This document shows positions 56,100 to 64,000 of a stretch of 64,000 bases of DNA, piece by piece. Each line of letters opens with the position of its first letter. The first letter of the stretch is position 1. Where the stretch lies: NCBI RefSeq assembly GCF_002865645.1, contig NW_020194619.1:1586442-1650441 (forward strand). The letters run 5' to 3'. Both the position numbers and the translations under genes were made by a program. Source of the stretch: Hyaloscypha bicolor E. Lineage: Eukaryota > Ascomycota > Leotiomycetes > Helotiales > Hyaloscyphaceae. The notes under the pieces were generated by a model. The model searched no databases and was not told where the DNA came from. It saw nothing but the letters and a program-made list of their open reading frames with translations.

Positions 56100-57698
56100 T
56101 CAAGGCATCCCTGTCATCAACATTTCCAGCATACCACTTGTCTGGCATGCTTGTTGTGATCGATCCACCTCAGTTCGTACTCGTTGATGCAGCTCCCTGA
56201 TGTTCTTCTCCAGCTCCGGCGATCCACCCACATGCTCGGAATAAATATCCAGTAACAGCAAAGCAGAATCAACACAGATACTGACATATCGAGGATCGGT
56301 GATGTGTTTTATGACCCATTTGAATATTGGCTGGACGGTGTTTTCGTCCCGGCCCTGCAACGCAATTCTCATCGCGCTTCGGTGTCGTAAAGCTGTAAGG
56401 AGTGTAAGGATAGTCACGGAGGGCAATCCTGTCTCCAATGCTGTGTCCAGTGCTCGGCCGAATTTTCCTTGCCTGAGATCTTGTTCCCAAGGGGCCTGCC
56501 GCTTTCTTTTGCGACGATCAGTACCTTCAATTATAACATCAACTCCCTCTCCCACAAAATCCATGCCTCGGAGCTTCTTCTCGATACCTTTTGTTCGCTT
56601 CTTCTTATCCTTGTCGTAGTCACCCAATGTTCCATCAATCAGAGCTTGCATCTCCTTCGCTCTCTCTCGCTCTTTCACCTTTTGCTGTCCCGAAAGCTTC
56701 ATCTTGATAGACAACACTCCAGACTGCATACCCACCACCAAGTGCTTGTCTTCTCGGTTCGCCCCTGCACTGATGACATTGACTGCGAGGACTGGCGAAG
56801 GATACTTAGACCCAGCAACTACATTCCATCCCGACGTCTCAAAGATCTTAATATGCCCATCCAAACCTCCACTAACGAGTCTTGTCCCATTCGAGGCCAA
56901 GCAAAGTGATGTGACCGTTTTTTGGTGGTTCTTGAGTAATTGTAGTGGCTTGCCGGCTACAAGATCGAGGATTGATATTTGGTTATCTGCCGCAGCCAGA
57001 ACAGTTGTACCTGAAGGCATAGGGAGAACTGCTTCGATCGGCGCAGCATGCTTGAAGATTATCGCAGCTCTTCCTGGTATCCTTGGATCCCAAAGCCTGA
57101 CCGTCTCGTCATAACTACCTGTTAATATCATATTTGACATTGTCCCCGGCATAAAAGTTCCGCTTCGCACGTAGTCTGAATGTCCAACGAATGTGGTTGT
57201 GCTCTCTTGGCTCGGGAGATCCCACAATCGGACTGTGCGATCGTCGCTTGCGCTCATGACCGTTGTCAATTCAGTAGGTGAGAATTTCGTTGTCCACACT
57301 GGCTGCTTGTGCTCCTCCCATGTCTTCAAAATTGCCCTGGAGTTTACATCGAAGACCTGGATCTTCCCTGTCTCATCACCAGCCACCATAACCCGGCCAT
57401 CTCGTCGAATCTCTCCGCTGTGTGCAATATCCGCGAATCGAGTTATCGTCTTGACGAGTTTTCGGGTTCGTATGGAGAAGATCTGTACTCGCGTACCAGT
57501 AGTGACAACGAAGTGGTCATTGTTCGACGGAAGAAGGGCATTGCTCGGCGGTGGAGGGAAGGAGATGTGGGTGATGGGCGACTGAGAAGGGATGTTTTGG
57601 GAGGATCTGAACCCTTTCCAGTATTGTTGTTCGGGGGTTAAAGGAGAAGGTCCGCTGGGGAGCTTCACCTGTTGAAGCTTTGTCACCGGCGCTGCCAT
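56100..57698 (-). CDS. UTP15: U3 snoRNP/t-UTP WD40 protein Utp15
   Basis: A single exon of 532 aa starting at MAAPVTKLQQVKLP. It opens with the Utp15 hallmark TPEQQYWKGF region, then a seven-blade WD40 propeller (residues about 50-350; KTWEEHKQPVWTTKFSP, SDDRTVRLWDLPS, GSYDETVRLWDPR). A basic linker (DRRKRKRQAPWEQDLRQGKF) leads to the conserved Utp15 C-terminal helical domain (ALDTALETGLPSVTILTLL, HITDPRYVSICVDSALLLLD). Utp15 belongs to the t-UTP/UtpA complex that starts 18S pre-rRNA processing in the nucleolus. A longer frame exists upstream, but it contains no in-frame ATG before 57698. Confidence 0.92.
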   Translation of the reverse strand: MAAPVTKLQQVKLPSGPSPLTPEQQYWKGFRSSQNIPSQSPITHISFPPPPSNALLPSNNDHFVVTTGTRVQIFSIRTRKLVKTITRFADIAHSGEIRRDGRVMVAGDETGKIQVFDVNSRAILKTWEEHKQPVWTTKFSPTELTTVMSASDDRTVRLWDLPSQESTTTFVGHSDYVRSGTFMPGTMSNMILTGSYDETVRLWDPRIPGRAAIIFKHAAPIEAVLPMPSGTTVLAAADNQISILDLVAGKPLQLLKNHQKTVTSLCLASNGTRLVSGGLDGHIKIFETSGWNVVAGSKYPSPVLAVNVISAGANREDKHLVVGMQSGVLSIKMKLSGQQKVKERERAKEMQALIDGTLGDYDKDKKKRTKGIEKKLRGMDFVGEGVDVIIEGTDRRKRKRQAPWEQDLRQGKFGRALDTALETGLPSVTILTLLTALRHRSAMRIALQGRDENTVQPIFKWVIKHITDPRYVSICVDSALLLLDIYSEHVGGSPELEKNIRELHQRVRTEVDRSQQACQTSGMLEMLMTGMP

Positions 57699-57778
57699 GT
57701 TGTGGAGGGCATTGGCAGGTATTTGAGGTGTTGACGGGAAGATGAAGCATACCAAAAAAAAAGTTCGGACACAGCTTT

Positions 57779-58171
57779 TCAGACGGCTATTTTTCGCGGG
57801 CGTCTAAGCCTGAAAGAGCCTAGAGATCGGCTTAAACATTCCCGTGGGGAAGTCACGTGATTTACGAGACAAGACCACTCCTTTCGGCACCGATTACCCC
57901 CCTCCCCAAGGGCAAATTGCTTCCGAAACTCGAGACGGCTGGGTGGTGGAAGTGGCGGTTCTGCATTGCCTAGAACGTCCCCGATTGCCGATTCTCTTCG
58001 CGACAGGTAACCCATGCCTTTCAACGCTCCACCGTCACCTCGATGCGATTTCCACCGGAATAACGACAGGAAAAGGTTGAAGAAGACGACGCCATTTGCT
58101 GCGACAATGAGAAGATAGATTGTCAGCCATACCTCTTTCAGCATACGCATTAAGTAATGCTGAGTTGTCAT
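57779..58171 (-). CDS. Possible small single-helix membrane protein
   Basis: An uninterrupted 130-codon frame beginning with ATG. It has one hydrophobic helix near the N-terminus (IYLLIVAANGVVFFNLFLSL) and a basic remainder. It resembles short hypothetical membrane proteins next to UTP15, but no family is recognised and it may be a chance frame. Its stop lies about 80 bp upstream of UTP15. Confidence 0.35.
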   Translation of the reverse strand: MTTQHYLMRMLKEVWLTIYLLIVAANGVVFFNLFLSLFRWKSHRGDGGALKGMGYLSRRESAIGDVLGNAEPPLPPPSRLEFRKQFALGEGGNRCRKEWSCLVNHVTSPRECLSRSLGSFRLRRPRKIAV

Positions 58172-59207
58172 TCCTTCAGTGCTTTTGAAGTCTTGAGATG
58201 AAAAATTGTGATGCCAAATTCTATTCTATATTTACATATTGGCTTCAATATCTGTAGATGCAGCCTTCTTTCAGTCGAATATTAGAATTAGGTTCATTTG
58301 TCTCCATAAAAGTGAACTATGTTGCAAAAGAATTCTGCTACAATAGTGATATATTTCGTAGCACTCTGAGACGAGGAGCTTGGATTACTTTCATGAAGAT
58401 TCAAACAACTAGAATTGCCCTTTCGGCACCTGCACAGTTGCACTGCGGTCTACGTCCCCGCCACCTTGCCATTTAGTTGGATAGAATACCGGCATGGGAT
58501 CGTCTCACCTGACATAAATATCTCGTCGGCGTAATATACGCTTGCCTGAGTCCTCTGTCGATTCCGCACACTGCGCCATAGCCTAGCTCATCTGACTGCA
58601 CATGTTTGCATCATGTGTCTAAACCTGCACTTAGACTTTCGGCGCCTGAAACGATTTTATACAAGTAATTCCTTAAATGCAATTACGCTGGCTTGGAATT
58701 TCCATTTACTGCGAACTTTGGCGTAAAATGTTTGGTGGCTGCATCAGGTATATGAAAACTAGTTACGCATGAGAAGCGAAGTCCCTTATTTGGAGCACTG
58801 GGGAGGGTTCAATCCCATTTACCACCCGCAATCCGGAGAAGTGCAAATAAGCCCAGCAAGTTCGCGAAGCACATAAACAACACATGTTTCTCTTACACGT
58901 CAATCCATGAAGTCGGATAGTTTTGACTGGAAGGGTTTCGAGGCTTGGTTGGCATTGGTTTTAGTCTCTAGCTCGGCGCACATTGGCCTCGCTCGTCAGC
59001 TGCCTTGTTTGTAGTAGTGGAGTCTATGTCTATATGGCCCGCATCCACTGCCGACTCTCTGTTTCACGACGGCAGCATGCTCTCCATAAATCCTACGGAC
59101 TGTCTCCCGAAGGAACACTTGATATAAGCAACTGCATCAAGCCATTGCAAAATTCTGCATAAACCACCTCGAAAAGAGATAAGTTATCCATCCTCAATTC
59201 TTTCGTC
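58172..59207. other. Intergenic, 1 kb
   Basis: No gene is supported. The distal 150 bp probably include the promoter of the small secreted protein gene. Confidence 0.45.
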
Positions 59208-59366
59208 ATGAAAGTCCCTTCCACTTTACTCGTTGTCCTTTCCGCCATGATGGCTACCTTGCAAGGAGCCGTCGCTGCGCCTGTGGATGATAGCGACCCA
59301 GGTTACCACCTTGGAGGACACACATCACTGCACGAACCCTTGTACCGTTTGCTGATTTACTTTTAG
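59208..59366 (+). CDS. Possible small secreted protein, exon structure unresolved
   Basis: The frame starts MKVPSTLLVVLSAMMATLQG and has a clear signal peptide with cleavage likely after AVAA. Read without splicing it gives a 52-aa precursor ending LYRLLIYF. An intron ending TTTACTTTTAG at 59366 (with a GCTGAT branch-like motif) is plausible. The exon after it opens, in one frame, into a Cys/His-rich segment (HCQKHHGHSFCHFCFDD) that would suit an effector or defence-type peptide. The donor that would join the two in that frame (near 59282, GTGGAT) is weak; a better donor at 59302 leads to another frame that stops soon. The secretion signal is therefore supported, the mature protein is not. 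Confidence 0.4.
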   Translation: MKVPSTLLVVLSAMMATLQGAVAAPVDDSDPGYHLGGHTSLHEPLYRLLIYF

Positions 59367-60065
59367 CATTGCCAGAAACACCACGGGCATTCTTTCTGCC
59401 ACTTCTGCTTCGATGACCACAATAATTACGACGGCGATGATGAAACCCAAAGACGATGTGACCCAGCTGCTCAGGCAAGTAGTTCCCTTTACCGAAAAGG
59501 CTCCAAGTGTTGGCCAACGACTATGGTTATAGTACACAAGCTCGGGGAAAGACTGGACATGAAAAGAAGGCAACCATTTTGTTAACTGCACCTAATAAGT
59601 TGTACTGAGGACCAAGATGATCCAAGAATTTCAACAAAGTAGAATGACGTGTGAAAGAAATCGCGTTTGCGGTGGAATAAATAGGATTGTTTGGAATTTC
59701 TTTGTACATAATTTGTTAATACACAGAAGCTAGAATCGCTAACCCCATAGAATGTTGGTAATCAATTGTCTTCCAGGCATGGGTAGAGTCATGTGTTGAC
59801 GGTTCTGGCCAACAAGTGAATGCTCCACGTGATCTTGCCTCTCATCCCATACCTCTCCCGCTCCCAAAACGTGGATTTGAAGGTTTTCTCAAACGACATA
59901 AATATTACATTTAACGTATCGAACTGAACATAATAATATGCGCGTAAAAACTCCTTTCCCAATAGACCTTTCATTTTTCCCCTTGTTTATCAAAATTGCA
60001 CCGAGTCCGAAGGGAAAATTCTTTCCCATGCAATGATACCAATATGATAACATACATTATCGAGA
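59367..60065. other. Intergenic, 0.7 kb
   Basis: The first 230 bp may include the second exon of the preceding gene. The remainder is 3' flank of the bZIP gene with no recognised feature. Confidence 0.4.
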
Positions 60066-61400
60066 TCAAAGTCTTTGATTCTCTTCAAGAAATTCTTCGA
60101 CAGCAGTGTCTACGTCCTTGTAATTCCACCTTGGCCCCTGACCAATTGTCACTGTCAAGCCCTCCAATTTCTCAACCAGACTCGAGACGTCCCAGACAAC
60201 TTGCTTCGGCTGAGGGAACCCAGGGACCGCCGTCGGTGCTAATAACTCATATTTGTCATATATCCCATGGACATTAGTCGACTGGAGTCCGTCTTGCGCT
60301 GCAAGCATAGGCTGGAGCTTCACCCAATTCGAATCCAAGGACAACCTCCATTTATTCCTCAGATACCGCTCAACATCCCAAGTTGAGAGATACTCTTCCT
60401 CAGAGCCACCCATCATCTCGATCTCACGCACAATCTGCGCCTTAATCCGCAACTTATCCTGTTCCGATTTTATCGATTCTCCGCTGTCCCCCAATTTCTG
60501 GGTTGTGCCGTGAAGGAGCGTGTCCAACAGGCCATCGAGGATGGTCTGGATTTGCGCGGGGCTCATGTATCGAAACTTGAACCGGAATATTCTGTACGCG
60601 TCTTCTGCTGGTCCCTCCCCACGGAGTGATCGCAAGCTGCGAACTATGGAGCCGTAGAAGAGGCGAGAGGCGAAGCTATCGCGACCAGCGACGACGTATG
60701 GGATCATGCTTGAGCGTTCGTGTTGTGGTCTGAGGCCCCATATACCGTAGTTGGCATAGGGATTCATGTTTGGGAAGTCCATGATGTTTGTTCCATATAT
60801 CACTGGAGTCTGCGGAAGGTCCCTAGTATCACGAAGTATCGGATCGGTTTCGAAGAATGGGGGCGTAGATGATAGCGCTTGAGGCTGGAAGGCATTGAGG
60901 GACGTCTTCGATGAGGAATCGCTGTCTTCAATAACTGGATCCATTGTTGATGGCTCGATATTCTCGTCTGAAGAAGGGGCTGCTTCTAATGGATCACGTG
61001 CCGCTTTCTCCGAAAACACAATGAACTTCTTCATCGTTTCTCTCAGCTCCTTGGTAGTCTCGGGGCCGAGACTACTGGAGCTGAGGAGGCTATCGCTAAA
61101 GGCTATGAAAGTGTTTGTCATATCCTCAACAACGCCTTCGAGATCGTGACATTTCTCTTTCAGTTCAGTCACGTGTTTCTCCTTTCTTGTTCGATACGCC
61201 TTCTGTGCACGCCGCACTCGAGCTCGTTGTTGCTAGTTCATAGTTAACTTCCACAAATTCAAGATTAGCGTTGGATTGTTTGCCTCAATTGCGGGATTTT
61301 CAGAGTCCTTTTGCGGTCGACCTCGCCGGCGTGATCCTGTCTTGGCTGGTGTCGATGCGACGTCTGACCTGTCACCATCAGTGTTGTTGTTTTTCTCCAT
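60066..61400 (-). CDS. bZIP transcription factor (Yap-like), GC-AG intron suspected
   Basis: Two exons (61284-61400 and 60066-61232) give about 427 aa. Exon 1 carries SRRRGRPQKDSENPAIE. Exon 2 continues QQRARVRRAQKAYRTRKEKH, a bZIP basic region, then a leucine-zipper-like helix (ELKEKCHDLEGVVEDMTNTF). The C-terminal 250 residues (FRFKFRYMSPAQIQTILDG, YLSTWDVERYLRNKWRLSLD) are conserved in this type of fungal bZIP regulator. No GT donor exists between the conserved halves. The only phase-correct junction uses GAG|GCAAAC...ACTAG, a GC-AG intron of 51 bp. An upstream in-frame ATG at 61496 would add 32 residues; the start at 61400 (MEKNNNTDGD) looks more natural. Target genes are unknown. Confidence 0.75.
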
Positions 61401-62550
61401 AGTTACATAGTTCTTTGGTATTTTATGAGCTATGTTCGTGTATGTTCGGTTTGGTGGATACGGGATAGGTATAAGCACGAGAGGGGCGATCCTCATTATT
61501 GAGGATTATAAATCAATCTACACTGGTGCTGACTCGGAACAGGGGGAAAACGACCAGGTGTCGATTGGGGGCCAGACTGACTACAAAGTAGAGGCACTTA
61601 GACAGGGACACCAAAGATTTAGCGTTATCTTTAAATCTAATTTTGTTCATGTCGCAAGTGCAGAATGCGCTATCTAAAGAGCATAAAATTGGGTGCTTCA
61701 GAGGGGAAAATGTAAAATGACCCCTCCCTTCTCCCCCTCCCCCGGGTGTCGATTGGGGGTGTCAATTGGGGGCCAGACTAACCTAAAGTAGAGGAACACC
61801 AAAAAATCTAGCTTTTCTTTAATTTTAATTTACTATATGAAGAATTATTACAATTTAATTAATTTTTCGTATTATAGAAGGCTTAATTATAAGCCAATAG
61901 AATATAAAATGTTTATTATATAATAAGTAGTAAAAAATAGATAAAAAAAAACACCTTTTTTTTTTTAAAGAAATAAGAAAAGTTAGAAATTTTAAGACCT
62001 TAAGAGAGCCTGGAAATTTAGCGATTAAGCACCTGGAACTTATTTACCTCGTATGCAATTATGGGTGATTGAGGGGTGAGTGGTGAGTATTTCGAAAACA
62101 TGAGGTCCTGAACCTAATGATTTTGCCCTAGTGGGAAAGGAAAGGAGCAAACAAAGCTCTCTTTACAGTCCAATACCGTGGTGGGGATTTTACCCCCTGG
62201 TCACGTGGTTCAGTCATGTAACCTCCGGGCGTCCGTACAGTCCGCAGTCCGCTTATATTACCCCTCTTTCCTTCTCTGTTCTTAGAAATCAACCAACCTT
62301 CACTCACTAATTCCACGTCTCTCATACGCTGTGACCCCACGCTGTGGAAGCCCATTATCTCTATGTATTACTACTTGTTTTATATCCCCATTATAATACC
62401 GCAAAAAGTGAACATAAGAAAACTAAAGGAGTATAAACAAAAGAGGCATAGAAGATAGGGAGTAAAGGTGGCATAGATCCTGAAGAATAAGTATTATTTC
62501 TTTCTTTAATCACGTGCCAACACCTTTCATTCCTGTCTTTTTATTCTGCT
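61401..62550. other. A+T-rich intergenic region with short repeats
   Basis: No gene is seen. 61800-62030 is strongly A+T rich with poly-A/T runs. Repeated GTGTCGATTGGGGG-type words occur at 61558-61806 (annotated separately). A 75-codon minus frame at 62128-62355 is not supported. Confidence 0.5.
61558..61806. repeat. Imperfect direct repeat of about 50 bp
   Basis: GTGTCGATTGGGGGCCAGAC followed by TGACTACAAAGTAGAGG (from 61558) recurs as GTGTCAATTGGGGGCCAGAC with TAACCTAAAGTAGAGG (61759-61796). Both are followed by a CACCAAA block, and a third partial copy (GTGTCGATTGGGGG) lies at 61746-61759. The copies are about 200 bp apart. They may be remnants of a mobile element at the edge of the A+T-rich tract. 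Confidence 0.65.
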
Positions 62551-62552
62551 TA

Positions 62553-63432
62553 ATCGTTCGGCGTTTCCCACCTACAATTCGCCTAGCACGCCTTGTAGGT
62601 GAGGGATAGCGATACGCACAGAACAGCGATACGCAAATCTGAGATTTGGTGGGAATCTCTCCTTTTCTCCCTTTGAATTCTCACAACGCAGCGTAATAAA
62701 ATAGTGTCTAAGTATTGGGAATTGATCCCAAGGTATAGGCCCTTTAGCTTAGTAAATTTTAAAACTAAAAAATTAAGGCGTTGTTGTAATGCAAATCTGC
62801 CCGATTTGACCATACAAATTTTGGTGCGATTTGCGTATCTGTTACCCCCCGTTCGTCAATACGAGCGATTGATCAATCGGACCTAAGCGAGGAGCCCGAT
62901 TCGCTAATAAAAGTGCCCGATTTTAAAATAATTTATAACTTTCTAATAAAGTATAGAGGCCAAAATTTAATTAAATAAAAAGGATTAATACTTATAAGAG
63001 ATTTAAATAAAGTTTTCTTAGATTAAATTCTATTAAAGATTAAAAGATATATATAATTTTATATTTTTAAATTAAAATGATAATAAAAAGGTTTTATAGT
63101 TCTAATAAAAGGATAAAGCTAATATTACTTAATTAATATAATTAACTAAACTATTTCTAATAAATTATATTAATAAGATTTGAATAATTTATGAGTTTTA
63201 AAATATTTTAGTATTTTAAAAATTTGCTCGTATTCGACTTCGTATTTATGAACCGAAGTTCGCTTAAGCAAGCGATTAAGCAATCGGGGCCCGCGATTGG
63301 GCAATGGGGACCCCGATTGACCAATCGCTCGTATTGACGAACGGGGGGGAACATATCGCTGTTCTGTGCGTATCGCTATCCCTCACCTACAAGGCGTGCT
63401 AGGCGAATTGTAGGTGGGAAACGCCGAACGAT
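62553..63432. mobile_element. TA-flanked MITE with 87-bp inverted repeats, interrupted
   Basis: The left arm 62553-62639 starts ATCGTTCGGCGTTTCCCACC and ends GATACGCAAATC. Its reverse complement forms the right end at 63432, with TA on both sides (62551-62552 and 63433-63434). The right arm is split: 62828-62835 (GATTTGCG) is separated from the rest by a 514-bp second element. Removing that element and one TATC copy restores an uninterrupted right arm. The MITE alone is about 362 bp and non-coding. TA duplication suggests a Tc1/mariner-type mobiliser (inference). Confidence 0.88.
62840..63353. mobile_element. 514-bp element nested in the MITE
   Basis: The termini are TGTTACCCCCCGTTCGTCAA on the left and the near reverse complement (ending GGGGGGGAACA) on the right. 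About 40 bp of inverted repeat continues through TACGAGCGATTGATCAATCGG (G for A at one site in the other arm). TATC at 62836-62839 and 63354-63357 is a 4-bp target duplication. The interior is very A+T rich and non-coding. It is inserted within the right inverted repeat of the surrounding MITE and is therefore the younger of the two. Confidence 0.85.
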
Positions 63433-63434
63433 TA

Positions 63435-63941
63435 TTAGGTTCCCCAAGATATGTTTTAGAAAGTATGCTTACATCTAGATATAAACTTGACTCCTTGGCT
63501 TTAAAAAAAAAGAAATAGAGGTGGTCAGGTGATGTGACCATGGGCTACCCAGATTAGACCTAGCGCGTCATGTGCAATCAAGGTAGGTACTTCTGGCAGT
63601 GAAATTCTCACTTAGTAGGTCCTCTATTTTATCGATTATTTATATTTCGAGACACTCAAATCATTGATTTGAAATCCTTATAAAGAGTATTTTCAACTTA
63701 ATTTCATTCCAACTTCATATCAAGAAAGAACCGTGGCGCTTTTGTTTTTGTTTCAGCTCAACACCGCCACGTTTTGACACCCAATGGGCCCCGTCAATTC
63801 ATGTCACCTGGACCGCGACCCAGCCTCGTCAAAATGGTGCCCCTTTCTCCTTTTGCCCTCTACGCGCGGTCCTAATTGCGTTGGTTTCCTCATTATATGT
63901 CTTCACACGTGTCTGGCTTGAATGTATGAATTTGCGACAGC
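63435..63941. other. Upstream region of the terminal STAND gene
   Basis: 507 bp without a recognised gene; presumably the promoter of the gene starting at 63942. Confidence 0.45.
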
Positions 63942-64000
63942 ATGGATCCCATCACGGCGTTGGGCATTGCAGCTAGCGCGGCGCAATTCATCCAATTCAG
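63942..64000 (+). CDS. N-terminus of a STAND/NLR-like protein (partial)
   Basis: The last 59 bases read MDPITALGIAASAAQFIQF. This is the highly recurrent start of the fungal N-terminal domain of STAND proteins (MDPlxAlGlAsnivQFvxF), found on NACHT, ankyrin and patatin NLR-like proteins that mediate self/non-self recognition and cell death. The gene continues beyond the window, so its effector and repeat domains cannot be seen. Confidence 0.7.
   Translation, partial: MDPITALGIAASAAQFIQF

Noticed and set aside
58795..58830. GGGTTCAATCCC resembling a tRNA B box
   Set aside because: Flanking bases do not pair as a T stem and no A box or cloverleaf is seen upstream.

Overview
This window looks like nuclear DNA of a filamentous ascomycete (Pezizomycotina, probably Leotiomycetes; the class is inferred from gene style, not proven). 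Genes have short GT-AG introns of about 40-120 bp and lie on both strands. They include fungal-only families: a CFEM/Pth11-like receptor, a fungal_trans regulator, MOT1, and the N-terminus of a STAND protein. A 9 kb A+T-rich block shows the C-to-T/G-to-A decay typical of RIP.

Layout. 1-9.4 kb is accessory DNA: a hAT-type MITE with perfect 8-bp target duplication, a decayed beta-lactamase-fold hydrolase, a transcription factor lacking its zinc cluster, and an intact CFEM receptor. 9,401-18,473 is one 9,073-bp DNA transposon with 126-bp terminal inverted repeats, a 6-bp duplication (GCTCTC), a RIP-ruined integrase gene, a RIP-ruined coiled-coil gene on the other strand and subterminal 60-bp tandem repeats. 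18.9-25.1 kb holds metabolic and transport genes: a FAH-fold hydrolase, an MFS transporter with a stop at codon 3, a zinc-type dehydrogenase missing its structural zinc loop, and the molybdate transporter MOT1. 25.5-36.1 kb is conserved housekeeping: Mrc1/claspin (replication checkpoint), a four-helix membrane protein, Prp24 (U4/U6 annealing) and mitochondrial uL22m.

38.4-54.7 kb carries four paralogous BTB/POZ genes, all on the minus strand and in different states of decay (one frameshifted, two mostly open, one pseudogene). Between them lie a RanBP2-zinc-finger/ankyrin protein and two secreted glycoside hydrolases (GH1 and a probable beta-1,2-glucanase). 55-61.4 kb has an SDR oxidoreductase, the rRNA-processing factor Utp15, a possible small secreted protein and a bZIP regulator. 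61.5-63.4 kb is A+T-rich and repeat-rich, with a MITE that was itself interrupted by a second element. The window ends inside the first codons of a probable STAND (NLR-like) gene.

The strongest candidate for something new is the 9 kb element. Its inverted repeats and target duplication are nearly perfect while its interior is heavily mutated, suggesting that it was mobilised in trans after its genes were destroyed. All exon boundaries were set by eye from splice motifs, phase and family resemblance; no database search was possible.
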